Shown here: positions 47,013-60,416 of the stretch, piece after piece | Position numbering within the stretch: the first letter of the stretch is position 1 | Layout of the letters: each line of letters begins with the position of its first letter | DNA from: Lepiota brunneoincarnata | Lineage: Eukaryota > Basidiomycota > Agaricomycetes > Agaricales > Agaricaceae | Direction: 5' to 3' | DNA length: 64,000 nt | Assembly (NCBI GenBank): GCA_023014365.1 | Contig: JAEBUN010000004.1 | Location: 930,001-994,000 of the forward strand | Position numbers and translations under genes: made by a program | The notes under the pieces: model-generated | The model's database searches: none | What the model was told of the DNA's origin: nothing | The model's input: the letters and a program-made list of their open reading frames with translations, nothing else

Positions 47013-50000
47013 CTAGCCTCCTGCTGTCAGGCAAACTGCCCTCATCGCCACCAACCATCCGGCGTTGCGATCAAAGGGGAGATCAACGGTGAATAGCACA
47101 TCACTCCGGTCGCCGTTCAGATAGACTGGCAAATTGACAAGCGCATCTTGGTTTGAGTCATCTGCCTGCACCCAGCGAATTTGCGACGCGTTGAGCCTCA
47201 CGATCTCTCCGTCGTTGAGAACTAGTCTATCAGTCACCCAAGAGGCGCCTTCGAGAGCCAGCCCTTTGAATGACGTGTCAGCCACTGGCACGCAGAGCGT
47301 CAGTAAATTACCCTCACCATCAACAATGAAAGCCTCAGGGTCGTTGACGCGTTCTAGGTCTAGTCTGAGGTGAAGGGTTTCAAGACTCCATTTCTTCCTA
47401 TGAGCGACAGCCTGCCGTGTGGCGGTGATATAGGCTTCAGGGAAGAACAATCCCCCCAGCCAGACTTCCACATTGCCCAGGTTGTCTACGCCCGCAACGT
47501 AATCGAGCTGTTGTAAGCGGCGAGCAAAGTCTGCGATCCAGCCGGTGGCAGCCATTGACTTGTTGACTTTGTACCTCCTCCAGTGCTCGGGGATGGTTCC
47601 TGGAATCAATTTAGCATAGACGGTCATAAACTAAGATCTGGGGGACGGACCCTTGGTTAATGAACTCATGAGAGTGCGGAGATGGTTTGTTTGTTTGAGT
47701 TCGCCTCTGCAAACCTTGATAACGTCCGCCAGGTCCTTCCGGACCTGCTCAAGAAGCTTGCGTCCAACGGAGCCTTCACGGGAGAACAATCTATACAAGG
47801 GGTCCTGATTATCTGCGGATTGTTTGGCAAGCGTGGCGAATTGCTGCATTTTTTCAATGTGAGTAATACACACGGCTGTGTGACCAGGGCAACGTACAGA
47901 AGGAAGCTGGCCAAGCCATTCCCGGCAGCGTTCATGGAGCATCCTCATCCAGGCAGGTTGGGCTGTCTGAGTCTTGGCTGTTGTTGTCGACACGACTTCA
48001 TCTTCGTCATCTGCAAGCATTCTCATCTTCCTCAACTTGCCAAGCAGCTCATTACCTGGGCACATGTTAGCATAATACAAGCTACTGAATAACTAGTGAC
48101 CACCTTGAGCAACAGCAATCACGCGCTCCGCCGTTGGAGGCAAACTCAACCAAGATGGTGGTTCGCGGTCGGGGAGTGCTTGGACCCAAGATAGGAAATG
48201 CTCCATCTTGGTTCCATCGGGCACACCAAGAAGTTGTTGTTGGCCAGCGAGGGTGGGTACGAGATCAAAATCGACATTATAAGCCATAGGCGTGAAGATG
48301 CCATCCACAAATGCATCAAGGATCTTCTGGTCGAAGTCGCTGTCAACCCTACCACCGTAGACGGACTGTTTGATGAGCGTTCGTAGAGCGTCCCAAGGAA
48401 TTGTGACAGGGTCGATGTTGGTCTTTCCACGGGCCGCCATGTTGAGCCATGTATCGATAGTGGTGAATGCCGAGGCCATATCTGAGTCATTGAAATCGTA
48501 TGTCTTGCTCCAGCCAAGGGGAACATAGCGGAGCCGCTCCTGGACAACGGCATGGAACCAGGCGAGGAGGAAGTACAGCCGAACCTTTTCTGCGGGACCC
48601 TGAGAGAGCCTGGATGAGGGGATGGAGCGAAGGGAATCCAGTAGGTTGGCTTTGACACCTGGGGGAGGCTCATTCATAATAAGGCGGGATTGACGCAATA
48701 TGTTGACCGGAATCGAGGGGTTAGCCTCCATGGTGAGGAAGAGCCGGAAGTTGCGGTGTGGGTTAAGAGTCTGAAGTTTTTTCTCCAGCTGACCAAGCCA
48801 AGTTGGGGATAGGTGAACATTCTTGAGCAACACCCAAGTGCCTTGTCTGGATGCTGCAGCAATGGCTTGATCTGCTAACGTGAAACCTTCCTGAGAGCCC
48901 ATAGCAACCGAGGCGGACCGAGCTCCAGTATTCTTGATTAGATTCTCAACGCGATAGCTGGCATCGTATCCAGGAACAGAAACAAGCGACATAGGCGTTG
49001 CTGGGAGCACTTCGTCAGTGACAATTGTGCTAAGGTCATAGCCAGAAATTTCGGCCAAGTCAGTCTCAAAGATATTTCGCACGAATATTGTAGTTGCTTG
49101 TAGCAGCCGGTCGGGCCTGAAGCATTTAACGACCAAGAGGGCACGAATTGCCTCAACAGCCGCTACAATGAAGAATTAGCAGGATAATAATATGGTTGAT
49201 CTGTAGTACTTACGAGTGCTTGGCTCCCAAGGAGTAAGGACGCGGGTTTCTGGCGCTTCAGCTTCAAGAAATGATGCCCATTCACTCTCGTGATCAGCTA
49301 TATGTGTCTGGACTGGCTTGAAAATGGAGTGTTTGGCAAAGCTTTCGAGACGGAGTGCTTGTTCGGGCGATAGAACGGAGATGCTCTGGGTTTGTGTTGT
49401 GGTGGTAGTGACTGGGACGCTGTCTCCAGCCTCCAGGAGGAATTCCAGCTCATCTCCAATTTCCTCAACGCCTCGTAGTTTCACTTGCGCAAGCAAAACG
49501 GCAAGCATTAAGTGATCACGGTAAAGGAGGGCACGAGAGGTGCGTTTGTAAACAATGAGGAAAAGGTCTTTCAATAAAATTTCCCTCCGAGCATTGTAAT
49601 CAGAAACGTTCTTGAGGTTCGGGTTATGGTGAAGAATATACTCAAAGATATCCAAGAAAAACCTGAGGGAGAACTGGTAGAAGTGGTTGACGATATTGAG
49701 CTGCTCCAAGACAAAAAAGACGGAGCTGCAAGCTTGTGCCAGCGGGAGGTATTCTGCGGTCACCTGTTCCACCTCCCTCATGATGATGTCTGTCTCCTCG
49801 ACTTTATGAGTGATTTCTGCGGCCTCCCGTTTCAGTGTTTCTAACGTGTCGATGACCTTGTCGTCATCTAGAATGTTGCCCGAGGACTCGTTAAGAGCTT
49901 GAAGGAGTAACTTCTCGAGAGTGCGAAGTCTCAGACGGAATTCGCCCTGGATTTTCATAAGGTCCGTCCTTCTGCTTTCTGTATCAGGTCGTTCTACCTT

Positions 50001-53000
50001 GAGGACTTGGTCAAGTGACTGGCTTTGTAGACTACTTCTGGTCATGGTGAAGTTGACGAAGGTTACTCGGCTGCAAATGTCTGGCGAGAATTCGACGGAA
50101 GGATCCCTAGTCGAAAGGAACATGGTGAATGATGGGGAGAAGTCAATGTCTTGGTTCCCGAGGCGAATAAGCACGCGACCACCGGTGCGTCTGATTTCTT
50201 TGTTGAGAACAGCATTGAGAATCGGGTCAAGGTGTTCGACATCTTGAATGAGTAAGGGATTACCGAAACGAAGAGCACTCTCCAGAACCTTCAAGAAGGC
50301 TTCGTCTAAGAAGCTGGTTACCGTGATTTTGCGCTCTTTGTATTCATTGAGTAAGAAAGCGGTTGCTTGACCGGTTGGATCGATGATGAGAGGATAGCGG
50401 TTAAATCGTTTGAGCATGATTGCGTTTTCAGTAGTCAAGTTATCCGATGGCAAAGACTTGGATTGCCAGCTGAGGCGATCGTCTGCGGTGGACAGGTACT
50501 CGGTGAACGCAAGCTCCTGCTTGAACTTAACGCCTGCCTCGGCCAAGTGGTTTGACCATTCTTGCCACATGGTTTCGCGGTAGTGTTGGTCGAAGAACCC
50601 ACCGTATGCCAAAAAGGCCGCGGATAGCAAAACGTCTCCGACAATGGTGCTCATTTCCACATCGAACGTACGACTTCCAGCTTCCCAGCGGTTTCGCTCG
50701 GATGAGAGACTCTCCAAGAGCTTCATGCTCCTGTCCACCTTGCCTTGCACACGCTCCATCTCCGCTTTGATGGCCTGAACTTCACTGATAAGAAAGGCAT
50801 ATTCGTCTTTGTACCTCGCAATCTTCTTCTCAAGTTCCGCAATCATCTCGATGATAGCCGCGGCCTGCTTTTTGGTGGTCTCCGCCTGTGTTTCGAGGGA
50901 TTGCACCTCATTACGCAAAGGTTCAACCTTGTCGAGAATTTCGGAGAAACGAACTTGAGCAATAACCCATTTGACCAGAGGACCACAGGCTTTGCTGGCG
51001 TGGTTGACTGTCTCAAATTTGTAGGAAGGTCGGCTAAGGAAGTCCCTCTTCATGGTTTCCCTAAGAGGCTTGGTCATTTGGGTGTTGGTATCAAAGTTTA
51101 CGATGCGTTGGATAAAGTCGTCACGACGGATAATACCCTGGACTGTGCGCCAGCTATCGATCTTATGGCCTAGGATCGTACAAACGGACTCCATGGCAAT
51201 CTTGACTGCCTCGGGGGGATTGGCCATCGTTCGAACTTCTTGGAGGTGCTGTCGCTTGATATTACTAACAGCTGCTTGTGCTTCCATTACTGCGGGCTCG
51301 GCATCAGCAAGGTCAGCCATGACCACAGCACGACGCTCCGCGATATGGCGGTCTTGTTCAACAAGAGCGGCTTGGATCTCGATCGATGCCGCTTTCTTCT
51401 GTTCAGCCTCCTGTTGGTCTGCAACCATACGTTGAAGCTTCTCATTAGCTTCCTTATTCTTAGCTTCGAGCTGAGATCTCTTGATGGCAAGACTCTTGCG
51501 AAGGTCTTCGACCTGGGTAACGGTATCGCGAAGTTTATCTAGACCAACGTGCAAATGCCTCTGCTGTTCCTCAAGCTCGTCCCGTTTTTCAGTATGCAGC
51601 TTGACGTAGTGATTAATGCTGCGGATAGCGTATCAGAGACCACAGAAGACAAAGAATAACAGAGACTCACAAATCGAGGTAATGGCGAGGGGTGACATAG
51701 TTGTATCGACCTTGGCGGCGACTCAGACGTTGGTTAACTTGATGGAGTGATTGATGTACGTGAACAAGTGCATTAACAACAGCGGTACGGTGAACAGGGG
51801 GCATCGAAAGCCCACGATAGGCAGTAGGGAAGTGTATAGGTGGGTTGTAGGAGGGGAGGTCAAGGTCAAGGGTATGGGTGAACTCCATGCCAACTTGGTA
51901 CAAAGCCTGATCAGACCAGTCACCGAACCAGTCCAATACACAACGATTGAATAAGGCAGGCGAAGTTGCGGCTCGTGATGCTAATCCATTCTCGGGTGGG
52001 TTCATGGTGAAGACCACATGCAGGTTCTTCGCGACCTGCTGTGTGAACCACCTGTACAACTCCTCAGGAGAATCCAACATCAGGCCATCCCGTTGAGACC
52101 CTTCCTTGCAGGCTGTCATTAATGCCGCATGCTCATCTCCCTCGAATAGGCCAGGAACTTCGGCATTGGCCAGGAGGGTATTCATCCTCTCAAGGAATCC
52201 AGAGTCAAGCACATTCGACTCGTCCATAATGAAGCAGATCTTCTCCCCTTTGCAGCCGGCACGCCGCAACACAGTCCTCAAATCTTCATCAAAGTCATCT
52301 CCGGTATATTTGTTAGAAACCTTGATCTGGAAGATGCTTAGCCCGTTCATCCAGGCAACGAACCGCGAGAGCGTTGTCTAGAATCAACGCGTCAGCCGAG
52401 TGATGGGCGGGCAATCAATGTAAACTCACCTTTCCACTACCGCTGACACCGATCAACAGTAAATGCCCTTGTATTTGTCGGAAGACACGGTCAATACGCA
52501 GGACATGGTCCAGCACGTCGTTGAACAGTACAAGAGGGACATCAAGTTCTTCTTCATAAAAGACACGCAGACGGGCCTTTGTATATTCTCGCAATACCTC
52601 GCGGTCGACGGGGATGTAGTTCTTGGATGTCCAGTTGGAGAACAAGATAGGACGGCTGAGAGCTTCTTCCTTGTTGATGGTCGGGAAGTGCTGCATAGCA
52701 GCAGCGTCGATGTTTTCGTCGGTCCAGCTCTTCTCTTCCTCCGTTACCAAACGATCCTGGAAGAGACGAAGGGCTTCATGCGCCCAGACACGTACGAGTC
52801 CCTCGACAGACAAAATCTCCAAGGGCCTGATGGCCTCATAAATACCACGAACCCAACGAGTAAGCTCACGGGGACTGTAAACGTAGTGTGCTTGGATGTC
52901 CGTAGTGAAGCGTTGCTGAGAAGCAAGATAGAATTCAACCATGGCATCGGTGAGAGGATCGGCATAAGCGCGAAGGTTTGGAACAACTTTGAGGAGGGCG

Positions 53001-56000
53001 CGATTGTAGGTACCGTAAATTTGCTTGAGAGATACCTCTCCGGGATAATCGACCATAATCAGGGGAGCGTGTCGCAAGAAACGATGGCTGAGTGGTACAC
53101 GACCGGGATCTGTCGGGGGATTGCAGGCGCCAACAAATTGAATACGTTCAAGTTTAACCCAAGCCATATCACTGGCCCGCCAGTATCCTCCTGATTCGAC
53201 AAGCTGGCGGATGAATGAAATGACACGCTGAGTACCATATTTATCCGTGGCGGGTAAATTTATTTCATCACAGAACACCACCAACCACCGTCCAATCTGT
53301 ATGGGTGCAAGTATAACCCCGTTAGGTGTCTTACGATACTCGCAATACTGCTCGAATGTTTTCAGGATTAATTCGGGTGTGGTCGCGCTGGAGAAGTTGA
53401 GGCCAACGACTTCCATGTCTGGCAACTTCCTGAGAGCGCTGAAGAGCGTCATAGTCTTTCCTGAACCTGGAGGGCCGCAGAGCATAAGCGGCTTATGTTC
53501 TGACAACCATGAGTAGAGAACTTCTTCGTGGCGGACGGTGTCCATGGTAGGAACAACAACATCAGAAGCCGTAACCGCATGAGCCTCGATCTCGATAGAC
53601 GGCACCCGAGACTGCCAGGAAATCCATTCGCCATTGGATACTTGCACATCATAGTCGATCAACGAATTTCCCGGAGCAAGGGGTGGCAAGTCGATGCCGG
53701 TCTGGTTACGCAGATAATCGCCTAATTTTGCACGGAGGTCCAGTTTGGCGTCCCCAGAAAAGGCCCAAATGATGTTGATTAGTAGACGCTTAGTAACATA
53801 TTGCTCCACTCGCTCTGGAGGAAGAGGGAAGTCGGAATGTTGAATGTTGTACTCGATGACGTTCCGGACAGTCTTGTTTAGGAGGGAGAACAGAGTGTTG
53901 AGAGCGCGTGTAGTGGTGAAATCCATGATATGTTCAATGGTTTCGGCGTACGAAAGAGCAGAACCGACGAGATCCCCCTCCTCGAAATATCGCGTCAAGA
54001 TCGATGCAATTTGTTTCTGTGTGATGAGGTTGGCCGAATTGGAGGCGTCAGTGATGTCGGCTCTGCGATTCAAAATATCTCCAGAGTCTTCATCGTCGGC
54101 ATCAAGAGGAACCGACGACAATGTGGAGAGGTAGTGCTGATAGACCATTGAAGGTTCGACTACATCTTCACTAAACCAGATCATGCCACAGCGACTGACT
54201 GTTGCCAGAGTCGCATATTTGAGGTGTTCGACCTCGAACATGATTCTCATATTGGGGGGCAGGTTGAGACGTTCTCCATTAGGTAACGTCAGCAATTTGT
54301 TATCATCGAGCACACTTATTAATTCGTTAGTTTAGCTCCGACGATGGAGGTGTGTTACAAACAAACCTGTTCAAGTTTTCAACCCATTCGGGATCAACAT
54401 CACCGTCGAAAATAATCCAGTGGCGTTTGCCGCTCTCACCGCGTACATCGTCCACGATCTTTCGCAGAATATGGGTGAAGAGACCATCATTCCACTCGCG
54501 TGTAGTTTGATCCAAGGTGCCATAAAGAGCGTCTTTATGCATGGCCTTGGGATCAATAACGTAGGAAACACCTTCGACGCCATCGAGCCGTTCAAGCGCT
54601 GCAAGCAGAACTTGCCATGCGTTTGTCTTCCCGCTGCCGGAGGGCCCGACCATCATAAGACCGTGTTGAATCTTCTGGATTTGGTAGAGCTGTAGTATTT
54701 TGGCGATCCAGCGATCCCCAGCAACCAGCCTACGTTCAGTACAGACCCTGAGAATCTGCTCGCGGAGGGCTTCAAGATCGACGGGGAAGTAGTCAACTCC
54801 GGGGAATACATCAGCCAACAAACTAAATGGCAAAAATCAGAGACGAGAACACATATGTTAAAGAGACATACCTTGTCAGCAATGGCACGTCATCAGCAAC
54901 CAACTTCGGGACAATGGTCTCAGTAACACTCTGGATGAGGATGATCTGCTCCATCTCCACAACATCCTCGCCTTCGTCAGCTCCGCTGCTCTGCAACCTC
55001 TCTCTCTTGAGAATACCCGCACTAGCAAGGACAGCCTTCAACGCACGAAGACCGAAATCATAGTGAGGTTGACGCGACAGTTGTTCATCACAGAGATTGA
55101 AGAAAGGGACGATCTTGGAAGCCAGGGACTCTGCAGTTCGGAAACCTTGAGAGAAAAGCATAACCTGAGCAATGAGCTCTCTATCTGGCCGGGCCATGGC
55201 CATTCTAGAATGATGATATTAATCGAGAGGCATTAGAGAGGCATATAAGCAGACATACGGTCTAAATAACTTTGTCAAGTTCGGTGGCAGCTGAGAGCGA
55301 CCAGCATAATTCGGGTTCGTAGTAATGAAAATACCTATATCAAAAAATTAGATGGAAACAATTACGTTTCGAAAAATGACCACAGACCAATATTCTTGTG
55401 GATCTTCAAATTCTTCCCAACCAGTTCGATCTCAGTGTTTGGGTTCTTGACCAGCGACGCAAGACCCTGTTGGATAGTCTGCACTTGTTGCGAGACGGCA
55501 CTTAGAATACGCTCCTCGAGTCGGTTAAATTCGTCGAAGCAGCCCCACGCGCCAACCTGGCATAGACCAACAAAAATACGGCCCATGGCCTGGAAGTCAA
55601 ACGTCTCGTCGCAGCAGAAGACAAGAACAAATCTTCCAAGCTGCACTCCCAGAGCTTTGACGGACTCTGTTTTACCGGTTCCAGCAGGCCCGAAGGGCGA
55701 ACCTCCGAGTTGCTTGTCGAGAGCTTGCGTGAGGGTAAGATAAACACGGTCTGTCAGTGGCGTTTGGACAAGACGATCGGGAACGCCCAGATATTCCCAT
55801 CCGTAAGGATAGGAAGTTTCTGCCACCTTGATGGACAGCCCATCGAGCGGGTTCTCGATCGAGCTGTCGAGGTAGAAACGCATTTGAGACAGCCAGGTGA
55901 ACCCTTGATTGTCAGGCACCCGTTGGCTGATAAGAGAACGCGTAACATCACGCTGGTGCACTAGCTCAGTGATAAGGTGTTCGCATTTCCTTCGAGTTAC

Positions 56001-58294
56001 GGGAGACAGTTCCTGCAAGACGATATCGGCCAGGAGATCGAGGGCTTGGCGAATTGTGTCGAGGGATCCTTCGGGGGCTTGATTGCTTTCTAGAGCCTCT
56101 TCCACGGAAGTCGTCCATGCAACTTGGATAGCCAAGGTAACGAGCTGCGCAGGATATTTTTCCAACCAGCTCATTAAGTCATCCTTTGAAAGATCCGAGC
56201 CGTTTCCATAGAAGGTCCGGAGCTCGACAACAGCCTCGCGGAGGAGGTCGGCGAGGGAGAGCCTCATCATGGTTTCAATCCGAGCGAGCCAGTCGTTAAT
56301 CTTGGGGTAATCCTTGAGAAGGATAGGCTCGGAGAAGCGAACTTCTTCTCCCTCACGAGAAGCCATACCCTGGATCTGCGTCAACTCCTCGTCCAACAAG
56401 ACTGTAGATATCCCTGCAAACATTTTCTTCAGATGCTTCATAATACGCAAGATATCCTTGCTGTTTCCGATGATCTCCAGCAGATCTTCGTCTCCAACGA
56501 AGTAGAAACGGGGGAATGATGAACGCTCGCGCTCAAGGTATTCACCCAACGCCTTCTGAATCTTGTTCAGAAGATCTGCCAAACGTTCCAAACTCTTCTG
56601 GATACCAGCGATGTTCATCACGTCCAAGATAAACGGTGACTTGTAGACTTTTTTCATAACGGCCAGGAACTCTGTGTTAATGTTCTGGAAGCGGGCGCTT
56701 TCGACTGGAAGCAGATGTTTGATATCTGCACTTCCGGAGAAGATCCCTTCCAGGTAAACCCACTGTCGTTGAACGTCAATCCATACATCTACAAAAAATC
56801 GTCAAAGAAGACGAGGATCCCAATTGAACAAAAGCGCACCAAATAGCACATGGACCCTATTGAGCTTCTCCTCCCAAGCTCCAGCCTTTTATTACTCTTC
56901 AATAACAGTCTACGTATCTGTTCGAAATACACTTACCTCTTCCTCGAAAACTTAGACAACTCATGATTAGTTACGCATTTAACCCATTGCCACTGGAGTA
57001 AGCAAACCTTTGTAATATGGTGACAATTTCATCGCCGTCAGCGAATTCAGGTTTTCACTACACTTGTTAAACAAATCATCCCAACCCCTTGTGTACAGTT
57101 TAAAATTATTCTTGAAAGGGAAGTTAATACATACCTGATCAAACGACACTTGTTCTGATAGTTGACTAGATCCAGAGCATAATTGGTCCAAATTTCCTTT
57201 ACTTGCTTAATGTATTCTTCAAGAGCCATTTCTCCCTGCGCTTGAATGATGACTTCTTTGATCTGAGACTCGTTCTTTTTGAGGTCAAGATCGTATACAT
57301 GGCCCAGTGACATTCTGTCGAAAAAGTAAGAACATCCTCTAGGGAAAGAAACCGGAGCCAACTCACAAAGACAGAGTCGGGTGAGATGGCAGCTTCAAAG
57401 TCTTAAACAACTGTTTCCAGTGACGATCTTTTAAAGCATCCGACTTCAACTCCGCGATCAACGCGTTGGACTTGAGCAGTCCCCTGAGGACATCCTGGAC
57501 ATATTCAAAAGCGGCATACTGCCTCATCCTCGTCGGCATCTCCTTCGTTGAACTAAGCAAGCCATCAATTTGCTGTCTCAGCTTCCTAGGCTGAACTGTA
57601 GCCCAAGCCATCTCCCTCAATTCGCCAATCTGGCCCCAAATGCCAGAAAGTGCAGTCCACACGGCTTTGAGATCCCGAAGTTCCTCGAATACAGGCTCCA
57701 ATCGTGTGTGTCGCGTCAATTCCAAGTCCAACGCCTCCTTTGCCCGGCAAACCAAGTCATACTCCTCCTGCACACGATTCAACTTCCCCTCGAATACGTT
57801 GATAGCGTTCATAGCTGTATCTGCCCGTATGCTCCCCTGAACAGGACGGGTCTGCTCCCATTCAGCTATGATATCGTTAATTTTGTTTTCAACGATCTTG
57901 TCTTCCGCAACAATCTTCAGCTGTAGCCCGGCTAGCGTTTAAAGGTGGGTAAGGCATCCCCGTGCATCGAAAAGGGAAATATATACCTAATTGCTCCTGT
58001 ATAGAGTCGTTCTTGCGCTTCAGAATCTCATTATACGCGCCCCATTCTCCTCGTAGCTGGTCACTATAAAGCCAATCGTCGGGAAATTGGTATCGAAAAC
58101 GCTCGAGTGTTTTCTCGCCACTGGCACAGAGCTCAATCATTGGGCCCCATGCTTTCGTCTTCTTCTTGAGGTCTTGTACAAATGTGATAAAGGTGACGGC
58201 TGCTGCTGTCGATGAGTTTGATGGAGCAAATATCTGAGCATGGTTTTGTGAGGTAAGCTGCAAGAGCAAAGAGGATGAAGAGACTTACCTCCAT
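47013..58294 (-). CDS. DHC2: Cytoplasmic dynein heavy chain, motor part only (Dhc2 of the split basidiomycete heavy chain)
   Basis: The start at 58294 is a 6-nt coding exon (ATGGAG), a 31-nt intron (GTAAGT to TTGCAG), then [16 protein letters not shown] and [20 protein letters not shown]. The linker follows (57.8-56.7 kb, including [15 protein letters not shown] and [20 protein letters not shown]), then AAA1 ([35 protein letters not shown]), AAA2 ([20 protein letters not shown]), AAA3 ([36 protein letters not shown]), AAA4 ([10 protein letters not shown] joined to TTLSRFVAW), the stalk and microtubule-binding domain (51.55-50.75 kb; [20 protein letters not shown] on one side and [20 protein letters not shown] on the other), AAA5, AAA6 and the C-terminal domain, ending [12 protein letters not shown] at 47013. 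The coding length is roughly 3,600 residues. Ascomycete and animal heavy chains have over 4,000 because of an N-terminal dimerisation and cargo tail, which is absent here. No tail exon can fit: the SmE gene begins 168 bp upstream on the other strand. Confidence 0.95.
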
Positions 58295-58461
58295 CTTGTC
58301 TTGTTAAAGGTAACGACGCGTCGTCACGAACCTGGAAACGTCGAAATTTAGATGGCTGCACGTGTTCTTACCATCTAACCCTAACCCCGCATCTCCAGCG
58401 CGTCTCTTCACTGCACCATATCCTTCCCCCGCCGTCTTTGTAAACCACCAACACATCCAAG
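58295..58461. promoter_or_regulatory. Divergent promoter region, DHC2 / Sm protein E
   Basis: 167 bp lie between the two start codons. A pyrimidine-rich block (58425-58440) precedes the SmE start. The short distance shows that DHC2 cannot have a long upstream coding region. Confidence 0.5.
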
Positions 58462-58971
58462 ATGTCAGGCCGTCAACAACGTGTGATGGTCCAACCCATC
58501 GTAAGTTCATCCTGCAATCGACCAAATCTCACACTAAATTCACTCCGCTAGAATGTAATTTTTAAAAATCTGCAACAGGTTCCACTGGCTTTATGCATGC
58601 CAGAATGATGCAAGCTTATGAAAAAATTTGACCACAGGGAACCAGGATCTCTGTCTGGTTATACGATAATGTCGAAATGCGGATCGAGGGCCGCATTATT
58701 GTATGTTCAGTTTGCTACCCGTGCCGCGCCCCCACCTCGATTCCTGATTGTACACTTGAACCCACCAATACCACTTTTGTTATAGGGTTTTGACGAATTT
58801 ATGAACCTAGTCATTGACGACGCTGTGGAAGTCTATTTGAAGGACGTCAAGCCCCGGAGAGAGCTGGGTATGATCTCAAGTACGATCAACGCCTCACGGA
58901 TTGCTGAATATGCTCCAGGCCGTATTTTATTGAAGGGTGATAACATTACTCTCATCCAGCAAGTACAATGA
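58462..58971 (+). CDS. SME1: Small nuclear ribonucleoprotein E (Sm protein E)
   Basis: Five exons are visible: [13 protein letters not shown] (58462-58500), [29 protein letters not shown] with the following Ile, [20 protein letters not shown] with the next VKPRREL, and [17 protein letters not shown]. The stop is the TGA at 58969-58971. Both Sm motifs are complete, and the fold-closing GDN is present. SmE is one of the seven Sm ring proteins on U1, U2, U4 and U5 snRNAs. Very short exons and introns of 50-100 nt are typical of this gene in fungi. About 90 residues, as in the family. Confidence 0.96.
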
Positions 58972-59029
58972 TGGGGTATACAAAAGAGTTTCATACCAGT
59001 CTCGTCCCGTCACTCGAATATGTGCATTG

Positions 59030-60274
59030 TCACAAGTTGTATATTGGAAGAAGTCGTGAAAGGTTCAACGACTGACGACATAACGGGCACTCGGCCTTGG
59101 GAGAAATATAAATGAACGGTGGTAAAAAAACTGAGCGGGTATCTTACCTTCTCCCTTCCCCAACCTACGATACAGTTCCAACAAAAAAGATGACCACACT
59201 CAGTGGAGCAGCTGTCCGTCCGCTCTTCAAGACACAGCGTGCAATTTCTTCCGGCTCTCACTGCATCAGGTATAGACGCAACATCAAGTACTGTTCTTTC
59301 ATCTTCTTCCGCAGGCTTGACCGGTTCGTTCGCAGGGTCCAAGTCCAAGAACTCTGAAACAGGTCTTTCGTCGATAGAGAGCTCCGATGCACCCTCCTCG
59401 TGCTCGGAGCTGCGCTGTTTGCCTTTGGCAACAGAACTTGAGGCTTTCTCCCGCTGACTCTGGATGTACGATACCAGCCGATGGAGAAGCCGGATGGCCA
59501 GAAGAGCACCTAAGAGCGAATAGGATGGTGGACGGATATGAGGATCTTCTGGTATCGATGAGAGCTGGAGAAACCTTTCAGTGAAAAAAAAAACCCGAAG
59601 GTTGAGAGTGTGACGATACATGTTGGATCCCCAAGATGCGCTTCGACAGATCATAATAAGTTCCTCTCAAATAAAAAATAGCCAAATTGGATTCCGTAGC
59701 AATATTGACGAGTAACGGCAATGTCTTTATGTACCCGGTGACTGTAGGGTATTTCTCGTTTAATCGGGATGAAGCTGCGCATTTCGCAAGAATATAATTA
59801 GGGAAAGTCGCAAGGAAGATGAGGGCATTGCGAATCCTGATGGGAGAGGGAGTTCTGTCAGAAAAAGATGAATACTGCCAGATGTCGGTGTACTCTTCGC
59901 CTAGCGTCTGGTTGCCTGTTTACAATAAGGAGCAGACATCCACGGGCCAGGAGAGGGGTCGAACCTCGACCAAACGTAATTCCATAATATATTAGCTTGG
60001 TGAAGAGGTCTACCTCTTTATCCCATCGCGTCAACCAGCGGGTGCCTGTTGCATAGAGGTCAGTGTCACCTGAGGACCGAGTGAAAGGGCGAGCCACCGA
60101 GCCATGAACGGAGGACATTCTCTGTCTGTTCACGCAATGACGAAACATGATAAATGTCGCGTTGGTTTGCACGAACTATCCAATACGTTAAGCTGCCTCA
60201 GCACACCAAGCAACAGTGGTGGGCGTACTTATCTGCGCTTGCTGGGCCCGAGGAAAAGACAGAGGATTGACCAT
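59030..60274 (-). CDS. PEX10: Peroxisomal RING E3 ligase PEX10
   Basis: The start at 60274 gives MVNPLSFPRAQQAQI, spliced (GTACGC to GGATAG) to RANQRDIYHVSSLREQTENV and LRSWLG. The membrane part follows (TRWLTRWDKEVDLFTKLIYY, EYTDIWQY, NALIFLATFPNYILAK, TGYIKTLPLLVNIATESNLA, YLRGTYYDLSKRILGI, SYSLLGALLAIRLLHRLVSY). The C-terminal RING is CTLCLEERTDS, CGHLFCWNCIVGWGREK and, after a 50-nt intron, AECPLCRQSLNL ending in LLPIYNL at the TGA (59030-59032). PEX10 works with PEX2 and PEX12 to ubiquitinate the import receptor PEX5 at the peroxisomal membrane. An acidic, Ser-rich linker precedes the RING. About seven introns are present. Confidence 0.93.
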
Positions 60275-60416
60275 GAAGCAGATGCTATCCAAAGATCCTG
60301 CGGCTGAGGGTCGAACCCGGTCGATTGTGTTTGTTTCCGGTCGGCGTCTAAAACTTTTCCTACGGCCCACTCCCACTTCACTTCGTTCGCTAGCCTCCAC
60401 ATCTCAAGTAAAAAAC
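60275..60416. promoter_or_regulatory. Divergent promoter region, PEX10 / MGR2
   Basis: 142 bp lie between the start codons of PEX10 and MGR2. I recognise no factor site. Confidence 0.45.

Noticed and set aside
59950..59976. Sequence resembling a tRNA T-arm (GGGTCGAACCTC)
   Set aside because: It lies in PEX10 coding sequence and no acceptor, D or anticodon arms can be folded around it. A second similar motif at 60302-60320 fails for the same reason.
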